A stretch of 22,849 nucleotides of DNA, taken from Fibrobacter sp. UBA4375 (lineage in GTDB: Bacteria > Fibrobacterota > Fibrobacteria > Fibrobacterales > Fibrobacteraceae). This document shows, one piece after another, positions 1-6,664 of the stretch. Location of the stretch: NCBI GenBank assembly GCA_002391195.1, contig DGRZ01000066.1, positions 2,489 through 25,337 of the forward strand. Direction: 5' to 3'. Under the pieces are notes generated by a model, which had not been told where the DNA came from, did not search any database, and saw only the letters and a list, made by a program, of their open reading frames with translations. Every line of letters begins with the position of its first letter. Position 1 is the first letter of the stretch. The position numbers and the translations under genes are program-made.

Positions 1-1243
1 AGTCGTTGTCCTTGCCCTGTTCCTTGACGACCTTGCCCGCTTCCATGGACATCACGCGGATTTCTTCGTGGAGTTCCTGACGGTCGCCGCCGTTCTTCAC
101 ACCTTCCATGATGATGTTTTCGGTAGCCATGAACGGGAGTTCGGCCATGATGCGCTTTTCGATAACCTTCGGATAAACCACGAGGCCGTTGGTGACGTTC
201 TCGGCGATGATGAGCATGGCATCCATGGCGAGGAACGCTTCCGGAATGGCGAGGCGCTTGTTGGCGCTGTCATCAAGGGTGCGTTCGAACCACTGCGTTG
301 CCTGCGTGAAGGCGGTGCTGTTCACCAGGGCCATCACGAAACGGGCCAGGGAGCAGATGCGTTCGCTGCGCATGGGGTTACGCTTGTAAGCCATGGCGCT
401 GGAGCCGATCTGTGTCTTTTCGAAGGGTTCTTCCACTTCCTTGACGCCCTGCATGAGGCGCATGTCGGTAGCGAACTTGTGCAGAGACTGAGCGATGGAG
501 CTGAGCACCTGGTTCACGCGGTTGTCCCACTTGCGGGTGTAGGTTTGGCCAGTGATGGTGAGCACGCGCTTGAAGCCCGCCTTGGCAGTCACGCGGCGGT
601 CCAGTTCCATAATCTTTTCTTCGTCGCCGTTGAACAGGTCCATGAAGCTCGCCTGCGTACCGGTCGTGCCCTTCACGCCGCGGAACGGGAGAACTTCGAT
701 GAGGAAGTTCAATTCTTCGAGGTCGATGAGCATGTCCTGGAGCCAGAGGCAAGCGCGCTTACCCACGGTCGTGAGCTGGGCGGCCTGGAAGTGGGTGGCG
801 CCGAGTTGGGCCATGTCCTTGTATTCCATCGCAAACTTGGAAAGCTTGTCCATCACGCGGCAAAGACGCTTGCGCACGAGAATCATGGCCTGCTGCATCT
901 GGATAAGGTCGGTGTTGTCGCCCACGAAAGCAGACGTTGCACCGAGGTGGATAATGCCCTTGGCCTTCGGGCACTGCACGCCGTAAGCGTAAACGTGGCT
1001 CATCACGTCGTGACGGCGGCGCTTTTCTTCTTCTTCGGCGACTTCGAAGTTGATGTCCTTCTCGTGGGCCTTCAGTTCGTCCACCTGCTCCTGCGTAATC
1101 GGGAGGCCGAGTTCCATTTCGGATTCGGCGAGGTAAATCCACAACTTGCGCCAAGTCTGGAACTTGTACTGCGGGCTGAAGATGAAACTCATTTCCTTGC
1201 TAGCATAACGCTTGATAAGCGGGCTTTCGAATTGATCACGCAT
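1..1243 (-). CDS. purB: Adenylosuccinate lyase, 3' end cut by window edge
   Basis: Cytosolic enzyme of purine synthesis that eliminates fumarate from SAICAR and from adenylosuccinate. Reading leftwards from the ATG at 1243, the protein begins MRDQFESPLIKRYASKEM and stays open to the window edge, about 414 residues. Homologues of this type are usually somewhat longer, so only the C-terminal tail should be missing. The fumarase/aspartase superfamily signature is intact (GSSAMAYKRNP, encoded around 373-405), as is the region GATSAFVGDNTDL nearer the N-terminus. An AAGGAT ribosome-binding site lies 7 nt before the ATG (1251-1256), which supports this start. It lies 33 bp after the stop of the upstream pseudouridine synthase gene, so the two may share a transcript. 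A long plus-strand frame over this gene is only its shadow. The family assignment is secure. Confidence 0.95.
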   Translation of the reverse strand, partial: MRDQFESPLIKRYASKEMSFIFSPQYKFQTWRKLWIYLAESEMELGLPITQEQVDELKAHEKDINFEVAEEEEKRRRHDVMSHVYAYGVQCPKAKGIIHLGATSAFVGDNTDLIQMQQAMILVRKRLCRVMDKLSKFAMEYKDMAQLGATHFQAAQLTTVGKRACLWLQDMLIDLEELNFLIEVLPFRGVKGTTGTQASFMDLFNGDEEKIMELDRRVTAKAGFKRVLTITGQTYTRKWDNRVNQVLSSIAQSLHKFATDMRLMQGVKEVEEPFEKTQIGSSAMAYKRNPMRSERICSLARFVMALVNSTAFTQATQWFERTLDDSANKRLAIPEAFLAMDAMLIIAENVTNGLVVYPKVIEKRIMAELPFMATENIIMEGVKNGGDRQELHEEIRVMSMEAGKVVKEQGKDND

Positions 1244-1276
1244 GATTTTATCCTTGTTTGAATTTAAAATTAGCAA

Positions 1277-2554
1277 TTACAGTAAATCCGGATCGATGGT
1301 GGGCTCGTATCCAGGTTCTACAAAATCCTCGGGAGCGATTCCACGCCTACGGGCGGCCTTCTCCTGCTTGATACGCTTGCGTTCGGCGGCTTTGGCCCTG
1401 CGGTGAGCAGCCGTCGCCGCCTTTTCGGCATGACGCTGGGCACGGGTCTTTCTTTCTTTCAGTTCCGGAAACACGCATTCGTCGAACTTGTCCAGCGATT
1501 CTTCATCGAATTCTTCTTCATAACCTTCGTCAAAGCGGATGTCCGCATCAAAATCGTGGAACCCTTCGTCTTCGTCAAAGGTCGGAGCGTCTGCAGGACA
1601 TTCCTTCTTCAAGAGTTTCAGCACCTGCTCGAAAGGCTTTTCCAGGGGTACCTTGAACTTCATCTTCTTGCCCGTGGTCGGGTGGATCAGTTCAATCTTC
1701 ACCGCCTGCAATAGCTGGGCCGGAGCAATTTCCAGAACCTTGGCCGCAATGTCCTTCATCAGGGGGGACACGCGGTTCAGGCATCCATCGCGACCGTCAT
1801 ACAGCGGGTCCCCTACTACAGGATGGCCCATGTAACGGCTGTGTACGCGAATCTGGTGGGTGCGTCCCGATTCCAGTTGCAGCTCCAGAAGGGTCGCGAA
1901 GGCGAAAAACTTCTTTGCCACGTAGTGGGTACGGCTGGGCTTGCCGTCCTTGACCACCGCCATCTTCAGGCGGTTCTTGGGGTTCCTGCCGATGGGCGCA
2001 TCGATGGTCCCTTCCAGGTCACGGACATGCCCCCACACCAGAGCATTATAGGTGCGGTGCAGCGTCCGGGTTTCAAGCTGGTGGGCCAAGTGCCTGTGGG
2101 CGGCATCGTTTTTAGCCACCACCATAAGGCCCGGCGTATCTTTGTCCAAACGGTGGACAATACCCGGGCGGAGCGGTCCGTTTACCGCCGAAAGATTTTC
2201 CTTGAAATGATACAGGAGCCCTGCCGCCAGGGTCCCGTTCTGCACTCCGTTTCCCGGATGCACCACCAGGTTGCGGGGCTTGTTCAGCACAACGATGTCA
2301 TCGTCTTCGTAAACGATATCCAGCGGGATATTTTCGGGCTCCAGGGTGCTGGCTTCTTTTTCGGGAATCTTATCCACCACCACCACCATGCCCGTCTCTA
2401 CACGGAAATTCTTGGGAGCCTTCGCACCGCCCACCTTGACTTCGCCTGCGGCAATCAGCTTTTGCACGTCGGTACGGGACACGTTTTCCATGACACCCAC
2501 AAGGAACTTGTCGATGCGCTCACCGGAATGCTGTTCGTTTACGAGATAGTTCAT
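1277..2554 (-). CDS. RluA/RluD-family 23S rRNA pseudouridine synthase with charged C-terminal extension
   Basis: Predicted to isomerise specific uridines in large-subunit rRNA. Residues about 12-60 form an S4 RNA-binding domain. The catalytic domain follows, with NKP at 91-93, the signature HRLDKDTPGL at 134-143 (catalytic Asp137) and RTHQIRVH at 231-238. This order (S4 plus RluA-type catalytic domain) is that of RluD/RluC. The catalytic part ends near residue 318. Beyond it is a tail of about 105 residues not found in standard RluD (about 325 aa): an acidic stretch (about 327-360) and then a Lys/Arg/Ala-rich helical stretch (about 366-405). No Shine-Dalgarno sequence is visible before the ATG. 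The region just upstream is a heptad-repeat array that separates it from lspA. Assignment to RluD rather than RluC or RluA is not certain, so no symbol is given. Confidence 0.92.
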   Translation of the reverse strand: MNYLVNEQHSGERIDKFLVGVMENVSRTDVQKLIAAGEVKVGGAKAPKNFRVETGMVVVVDKIPEKEASTLEPENIPLDIVYEDDDIVVLNKPRNLVVHPGNGVQNGTLAAGLLYHFKENLSAVNGPLRPGIVHRLDKDTPGLMVVAKNDAAHRHLAHQLETRTLHRTYNALVWGHVRDLEGTIDAPIGRNPKNRLKMAVVKDGKPSRTHYVAKKFFAFATLLELQLESGRTHQIRVHSRYMGHPVVGDPLYDGRDGCLNRVSPLMKDIAAKVLEIAPAQLLQAVKIELIHPTTGKKMKFKVPLEKPFEQVLKLLKKECPADAPTFDEDEGFHDFDADIRFDEGYEEEFDEESLDKFDECVFPELKERKTRAQRHAEKAATAAHRRAKAAERKRIKQEKAARRRGIAPEDFVEPGYEPTIDPDLL

Positions 2555-2558
2555 AGTT

Positions 2559-2636
2559 AGTTATGAGTTGTCAGTTATGAGTTGTCAATTATGGTGGAAA
2601 CAAAATATTTCACCGCTCATAACTCATTACTAGTTT
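2559..2636. repeat. Heptad-repeat locus 1 (rluD-like / lspA gap)
   Basis: One arm on the plus strand reads AGTTATG, AGTTGTC, AGTTATG, AGTTGTC, AATTATG from 2559 to 2593, a perfect 14-bp tandem duplication made of two 7-bp words. The other arm reads CTCATAA, CTCATTA, CTAGTTT from 2616 to 2636, and its last word runs into the lspA stop codon. AGTTATGAG (2559-2567 and 2573-2581) is the exact complement of CTCATAACT (2616-2624), so a hairpin can form. The middle piece also has a small inverted repeat, GGTG-AAA against TTTCACC. It lies in the 3' flank of lspA and in the leader of the next gene. Confidence 0.8.
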
Positions 2637-3201
2637 AATGTTCGGTGCCTTGTTTTTCGTCCTTAATCTGTTTGTGCAGTTTTCGTAAAATCACAGGCGA
2701 AAGAATCACTACCGCCACGCCCACGGTCACGAAGGAATCCGCCACGTTAAATGTGGGGAACCGGGTCATGATAAAGTCGGGCAAATCGCAATCGATAAAA
2801 TCCACCACCATGGAAAGCCGCATGCGGTCAATAAAGTTCCCCACAGCGCCGCCCAGAATCATCACCACGCCCAGACGACTCATCCAGTCCCGCTTGTCGA
2901 TGGAGCGGTAGAACCACAAAAGCACGACGCTTGCCACAATGGAAATCAGCAAAAAGAAAAGCCATGGCGGCAAGAAAGGCATCAGGTCCTGAGGGCGGCT
3001 ACTGAAGGCGGCGCCCTTGTTGAACACCAGCTGGAACCGAATCCATTCCCCAATCACGTTGATCACGTCGTGGTTCGGGGCGCCCGTATCGTTGGTAAAG
3101 CGCACCAGCGCCCACAGCTTTGTGAGCTGGTCAGACACAATGCTAAATACGATAACACCCAAATGGAACGGCCACTTGTTTATGACATCAATTATTTTCA
3201 A
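2635..3201 (-). CDS. lspA: Lipoprotein signal peptidase (signal peptidase II)
   Basis: Inner-membrane aspartyl protease that removes the signal peptide of diacylglyceryl-modified prolipoproteins. Hydrophobic helices fall at about residues 11-31, 78-98, 108-122 and 156-172. The family motifs are present: FNKGAAFS (60-67), GNFIDRM with catalytic Asp125, VVDFID (132-137) and FNVADS with catalytic Asp155. I chose the TTG at 3201. Its T and G overlap the TGA of the upstream synthase gene (TTGA), and an AAGGA sequence sits 9 nt before it. It gives 188 residues, close to the family length. A GTG at 3246 would add 15 residues (start MDRQELCEIEEGSWN) and overlap the upstream gene by 49 bp. Translational coupling with the upstream gene is likely. 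The lipobox-bearing proteins elsewhere in the window would be its substrates. Confidence 0.93.
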   Translation of the reverse strand: MKIIDVINKWPFHLGVIVFSIVSDQLTKLWALVRFTNDTGAPNHDVINVIGEWIRFQLVFNKGAAFSSRPQDLMPFLPPWLFFLLISIVASVVLLWFYRSIDKRDWMSRLGVVMILGGAVGNFIDRMRLSMVVDFIDCDLPDFIMTRFPTFNVADSFVTVGVAVVILSPVILRKLHKQIKDEKQGTEH

Positions 3202-4307
3202 ATTCCAGCTTCCTTCTTCAATTTCGCATAACTCTTGTCTATCCACTTATCCGAATAGAAATGCATCATGGTCTGCTTGATAATCCGCTTCACCGTTTCA
3301 CGGGTGATTTTCACCTTCTGGTCCGTTGCAAAAATGCTGGAGCCATCGCCGATAATCTTCATGTTCTCTGCAGCCATGAACAAGGGCCACAGGCAGAATA
3401 GGCGGGTCCGCATTTTCACATTGGGCAACAGCTTGGTATAGGCGATGGCGTCGTCCAGATGACCCCAAGCCTTTTTCACCAGCTCTTCCATCACGGCGGC
3501 ACGGCGCTTGTTGTAATCTTCCATGTCCCCCATAGGCGGCCCGAACATCTCGTAAGAACGCTTGAAGCCGTGACGGCGGCAAATTTCTTCGGGCACAAAG
3601 CACACCCGTCGGGAAGAATCTTCCACGCAGTCCTTCACGATGTTTGCCACCTGGAGTGCAAGGCCAAAACTCACATCCAGCTTTTGCAGTTCCGCCTTGC
3701 GGGCAGGGCCTATCAGTTTTGTATCGGCAGCAAAAAGGTTGGTGAGCAATTTTCCAACGATACCCGCCACGTAGTAACAGTATTCGTCAAGATCTTCAAC
3801 GCGCTCCAGCGTAAACCAACCGGAGCTGAGGGCAGCCTCTTGCCTAAGGGCAAACTTCGCCATACCCTGGCACATTTCCACCGTCACCGCCCGCACCGGA
3901 GCGGCATACCGTTCGGGCAGTTTTTTAAGCAGGGGCACTACCACATGGGTGTGGAGGCACAGGTCCATGTAGGGGTGATCCGATTTATGCCAGCTGTCGG
4001 GCAAAGCCTTCTCAAAGGCGGCCACCGCCTCGTCAGAAAGCGCCGGTGTCTTGAAGATGGCAGAAAAAAGTCCAAGCACAATGTTCTTGCGAGATGCCGT
4101 CATCTCCGGGTCGTCTTCTACGGTATCGGCGATGCGCAGGTAAAGGTAGGCAAGCAAAATGCTCTTGTGCAGGCGCCCCTTAAGCACGTTGATATTCAAG
4201 GCAAACGTCCTAGAAACCTTCAGCAAAATATCTTCGGCGTATTTCCAAGCCGCCCGTCCGTCCAGGACGTTCTCCCCTACACCGATGGAATCCAATATGT
4301 TAGACAT
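3198..4307 (-). CDS. Squalene/phytoene synthase family protein (squalene-synthase-like)
   Basis: Predicted head-to-head prenyl transferase that condenses two farnesyl diphosphates (or larger prenyl diphosphates). It has 369 residues. Both Asp-rich Mg-diphosphate-binding motifs are present: DTVED at 61-65 and KDCVED at 225-230. The family segment KVSRTFALNI is at 30-39. The segment EYCYYVAGIVGKLLT (175-189) is closer to squalene synthases than to phytoene synthases, as is QVANIVKDCVED (219-230). No NADPH-dependent redox partner, hopanoid cyclase or carotenoid gene is in the window, so the product (squalene, presqualene diphosphate, dehydrosqualene) cannot be fixed. The stop codon overlaps the lspA TTG start. 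The start ATG is preceded by AGGATCTAGGTAGA, supplied by heptad-repeat locus 2, so the repeat may serve as a ribosome-binding site. Confidence 0.88.
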   Translation of the reverse strand: MSNILDSIGVGENVLDGRAAWKYAEDILLKVSRTFALNINVLKGRLHKSILLAYLYLRIADTVEDDPEMTASRKNIVLGLFSAIFKTPALSDEAVAAFEKALPDSWHKSDHPYMDLCLHTHVVVPLLKKLPERYAAPVRAVTVEMCQGMAKFALRQEAALSSGWFTLERVEDLDEYCYYVAGIVGKLLTNLFAADTKLIGPARKAELQKLDVSFGLALQVANIVKDCVEDSSRRVCFVPEEICRRHGFKRSYEMFGPPMGDMEDYNKRRAAVMEELVKKAWGHLDDAIAYTKLLPNVKMRTRLFCLWPLFMAAENMKIIGDGSSIFATDQKVKITRETVKRIIKQTMMHFYSDKWIDKSYAKLKKEAGI

Positions 4308-4312
4308 TCTAC

Positions 4313-4347
4313 CTAGATCCTAACCTCTAAATCCTAGACCCTACCCT
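4313..4347. repeat. Heptad-repeat locus 2 (between synthase and membrane-protein genes)
   Basis: Five consecutive heptads on the plus strand: CTAGATC, CTAACCT, CTAAATC, CTAGACC, CTACCCT. They fill nearly the whole 38-bp gap, and the last word enters the stop codon of the membrane-protein gene (4346-4348). The word CTAGATCCTA recurs at locus 4 (9796-9805). Only one arm is present. Confidence 0.75.
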
Positions 4348-4921
4348 AGTAAACTTCCGCAAGGATATCAGGGGGAATCTTCTTGGTTTTCGCCATGGCG
4401 TTCACGTATTTCCAGAGCCTGCCGTGGGATTCCGCATGCCTCAGGTTCTTGGTAAAGCTCCAGATGGCACGATTGTGGATATCCGCCTCGCTCTGCATCT
4501 TGCCCTTGCTATCCGACTCGTAGTGGGCACGACGGTATTCCAGAAAATAGGCGGACTGGAAAATCATCGCCACCTTCCCTACGGCAAGACGGTACAGGAC
4601 CATCGCAAGCACCAAGAACGCTATCGCCGACGCAAAGCCGTAAACCGCAGGAACCTGGGTCCACTTGTTCAGCGCCCAGACCACACCAATAGAAGAGCCC
4701 AGGGATACGACCAGAGAAAAAAGCACGTTCAAAAGACGATATATTGCCATCCGGGGGGAATTTTTTCCAAACTTTTCGGGCATGTAGGCCCATTTCTTTC
4801 CCTTTTTCACCATTTTCTTGAAAAACAGCGGATAGGAGCAACGCATAAACCAAAAAAACAGGGGAACCCACAAAACAAGGGGAATCCAGAACACGTAATC
4901 GAGACGGTCAAGAAACTGCAT
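4346..4921 (-). CDS. Hypothetical membrane protein with three predicted helices
   Basis: A 191-residue protein I do not recognise. Hydrophobic segments fall at about residues 10-27, 60-85 and 91-113. Between the first two is a basic loop (KKMVKKGKKW), which suggests that loop is cytosolic. The C-terminal third is soluble and polar, with a RRAHYESDSKGKMQSE segment and a helical end. There is no signal peptide cleavage site. The ATG at 4921 follows a TACATTTG box by 8 nt with no Shine-Dalgarno sequence, so the message may be leaderless. It is the first gene of the minus-strand run, divergent from dnaA and separated from the synthase only by heptad-repeat locus 2, so it could be co-transcribed with the synthase and lspA. 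Function unknown. Confidence 0.8.
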   Translation of the reverse strand: MQFLDRLDYVFWIPLVLWVPLFFWFMRCSYPLFFKKMVKKGKKWAYMPEKFGKNSPRMAIYRLLNVLFSLVVSLGSSIGVVWALNKWTQVPAVYGFASAIAFLVLAMVLYRLAVGKVAMIFQSAYFLEYRRAHYESDSKGKMQSEADIHNRAIWSFTKNLRHAESHGRLWKYVNAMAKTKKIPPDILAEVY

Positions 4922-4929
4922 AAGTAACC

Positions 4930-4937
4930 CAAATGTA
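4930..4937 (-). promoter_or_regulatory. TAnnTTTG promoter box (TACATTTG) for the membrane-protein gene
   Basis: On the minus strand TACATTTG ends 8 nt before the ATG at 4921. It matches the box shared by other genes here. No clear -35 is visible. Confidence 0.45.
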
Positions 4938-5145
4938 GTTATTTTCGTAAAATTTAAGGATTTTCCGCCTCAAACGGGAGGCATTTTGCCCTTCCCGACA
5001 ATTACATATAAACTAACAAAGCGGTGGTATAAAGGTTCAAAAATTTACCCTATTCTGCCCAGACCCGATTTTTTAATTTTTTGACTATCAAGGACTTAGA
5101 GTGCCGGTTCGGGGTCTTTTTCGCCCTTTTTTGCAATCCTTTGAC

Positions 5146-5176
5146 TTGAACTTATCAACAACAAAGGCTATTTTTC
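5146..5176 (+). promoter_or_regulatory. Probable dnaA promoter
   Basis: TTGAAC at 5146-5151, then 17 nt, then TATTTTTC at 5169-5176, close to the TAnnTTTG box seen before other genes. The spacer contains a DnaA-box-like TTATCAACA, as expected for an autoregulated promoter. An alternative box is TAGATTGT at 5177-5184. Confidence 0.45.
5152..5160 (+). promoter_or_regulatory. DnaA-box-like site 1 (TTATCAACA)
   Basis: One mismatch from the consensus TTATCCACA. It lies inside the proposed dnaA promoter spacer. Confidence 0.5.
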
Positions 5177-5194
5177 TAGATTGTAGGGCCTACC

Positions 5195-5203
5195 TGTTGA
5201 TAG
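5195..5203 (-). promoter_or_regulatory. DnaA-box-like site 2 (CTATCAACA on minus strand)
   Basis: Differs from site 1 by one base and is oppositely oriented, 34 bp downstream in the dnaA leader. Two inverted boxes around the promoter fit autorepression. This is inference. Confidence 0.4.
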
Positions 5204-5239
5204 ATTTGAAAACCCGGTCCACCGGTCAAGGATAGATGT

Positions 5240-6565
5240 ATGGCAATTGAATGGGAAAGAAGTTTGAACTACCTCCGCGGAATGCTTTCTGATTCCGTGT
5301 TCAAAACCTATTTTGCTCAGACCAAGCTGATCAGCCAGACCACGGGACACGCCACCATCTCTATCCCTCCCGGATTGGACACGTCGGTCTATTCCGCCTA
5401 CAAGGAACTTATCCGTCTCGCCTGGAAAGAAACCAACCACGACGACGTGGCCATGGAATTCGAGTTCCAGCCTCAAGAGGTTATTCCCCAGGCCGCCAAG
5501 AACGAAAACGAATCCTTCAAGGATTTCATCAAGCCTAGCGTTCCCCTTTCCAGTAGCTACCGTTTTGAAAACTTTGTGCCCGGCGACAAGGCGCAGCTGG
5601 CCTTCAACGCGGCCCTTGCCGTAGCAAGGAACCCCAACGGTTCCCAGTACAACCCGCTGTTTATTTACGGTTCCTCGGGCCTGGGCAAGACCCACCTGTT
5701 GCAGGCCATCGGTAACTACATCTTGGAAGAAAATCCGGCGAAGCGGGTCTGCTACCTGACCTCTGAAGATTTCTCCCAGCAGTACATGAAGAGCCTCCGC
5801 GAAGGTCGCGTCACCGAGATGAGCGATTTCTACCGCAACGAGGTCGATATCCTGCTCATCGACGACATCCAGAACTGGACCGGCAAGTACGAGACACAAA
5901 ACGAATTCTTCTTGATATTCAATGCGCTGCATCAGGCCGGCAAGCAAATCGTGCTGACCTCCGACGCCCCCGCCGCCGAAGTCAAGAACCTGTCCGACCG
6001 TCTGGTGAGCCGTTTCGCCTGGGGCCTTACCGTTGACATCCAACCCCCCGAGGTAGAAACCCGCGAAGCCATCCTCCACAAGAAGGCCGAAGAGCGGCAC
6101 TTGGAAATCAGCGACGAAGTTTTACATTATTTGGCAGAAAACATCGCAAGCAACGTCCGCTGCCTGGAAAGCGCCATCATCAAGCTGACGCTCCAGTCCA
6201 GCCTGCTGAACCACGATATCGACATGAGCATCGCCCAACGGGTGGTGACCGAAATCGCCCCCACCCTCCGCCGTCGCGTGAGCCTGGACTCCGTGCTCCA
6301 TACGGTGTCTGCCCACTACGAAGTTCCCGAGGCCAAGCTGGTGGAATCCGGACGCGGCACCAAGGAAGTCTCCAAGGCCCGTCAGGTGGCCATGTATCTG
6401 ATGCGCGAGCTTTCCCCCATCAGCCTCCAGAGCATCGGTTCCCGCTTTGGCGGAAAAGACCACTCCACCGTGGTTCACGCCATCAATTCTGTAAAAAAGG
6501 AAATGGCCTCCGACCCGAGCTTCGCCCGCCTTATCGAAAGCCTCAAGAATTCCATACACGACTAG
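5240..6565 (+). CDS. dnaA: Chromosomal replication initiator protein DnaA
   Basis: AAA+ ATPase that binds origin DnaA boxes and opens the duplex. It has 441 residues, in the normal range. Domain I is about 1-80, followed by a very short linker. The ATPase domain has Walker A GSSGLGKT (144-151), Walker B LLIDD (205-209) and DRLVSRF (253-259, arginine finger). Domain IV ends with the DNA-binding signature FGGKDHSTVVHA (403-414). Two positions are less usual: IQNWTGK follows Walker B where IQFLAGK is common, and sensor-2 reads SNVRCLESA where SNVRELEGA is common. An AAGGAT ribosome-binding site (5228-5233) precedes the ATG. No dnaN, recF, rpmH or rnpA is adjacent; typA follows instead. It has its own terminator hairpin at 6596-6621. 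Confidence 0.97.
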   Translation: MAIEWERSLNYLRGMLSDSVFKTYFAQTKLISQTTGHATISIPPGLDTSVYSAYKELIRLAWKETNHDDVAMEFEFQPQEVIPQAAKNENESFKDFIKPSVPLSSSYRFENFVPGDKAQLAFNAALAVARNPNGSQYNPLFIYGSSGLGKTHLLQAIGNYILEENPAKRVCYLTSEDFSQQYMKSLREGRVTEMSDFYRNEVDILLIDDIQNWTGKYETQNEFFLIFNALHQAGKQIVLTSDAPAAEVKNLSDRLVSRFAWGLTVDIQPPEVETREAILHKKAEERHLEISDEVLHYLAENIASNVRCLESAIIKLTLQSSLLNHDIDMSIAQRVVTEIAPTLRRRVSLDSVLHTVSAHYEVPEAKLVESGRGTKEVSKARQVAMYLMRELSPISLQSIGSRFGGKDHSTVVHAINSVKKEMASDPSFARLIESLKNSIHD

Positions 6566-6595
6566 GGTCTGTAAAAGCCTTTAAGCGTATTACAG

Positions 6596-6621
6596 CGTGT
6601 TGCAAATCGCAGCACGTTTTT
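6596..6621 (+). terminator. dnaA intrinsic terminator, overlapping the typA promoter
   Basis: CGTGTTGC (6596-6603), a 5-nt loop, and GCAGCACG (6609-6616) form an 8-bp stem in which every position pairs (one G-U), followed by five T (6617-6621). The typA -35 element lies in the left arm and loop, and the T-tract lies in the typA promoter spacer. Confidence 0.65.
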
Positions 6622-6630
6622 CTAAATTTG
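6600..6630 (+). promoter_or_regulatory. typA promoter
   Basis: TTGCAA at 6600-6605, exactly 17 nt, then TAAATTTG at 6623-6630. This is one of the two best promoter matches in the window. The start codon is 34 nt downstream, so this transcript has a leader. Confidence 0.65.
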
Positions 6631-6664
6631 GGCCCAAAATAAACAAGAACCAAAAGAGCCATTT

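Larger units (their letters stand above)
4922..5239. other. Divergent intergenic region upstream of dnaA (318 bp)
   Basis: No gene is visible. The left end holds the promoter of the minus-strand membrane protein. At 4967-4997 two overlapping inverted repeats compete: GCCTC/GAGGC (4967-4971 with 4978-4982), and CGGGAGGC against GCCCTTCCCG (from 4975 to 4997). The centre is AT-rich (about 5000-5095) with a TTGACT at 5081 and again at 5141. The right end carries two DnaA-box-like sites and the probable dnaA promoter. With only two candidate boxes, a chromosomal origin here is possible but not demonstrated. Confidence 0.5.

Noticed and set aside
68..1261. 397-codon open frame on the plus strand across purB
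   Set aside because: The minus strand encodes a clear adenylosuccinate lyase with the SSAMAYKRNP signature. The plus frame is a shadow caused by third-position G/C bias.
4922..5239. Calling oriC upstream of dnaA
   Set aside because: Only two DnaA-box-like sites were found, with no clear duplex-unwinding element next to a box cluster. Left as a possibility only.
5168..6100. 310-codon open frame antisense to the first two thirds of dnaA
   Set aside because: It would cross the dnaA promoter, has no domain, and dnaA is unambiguous.
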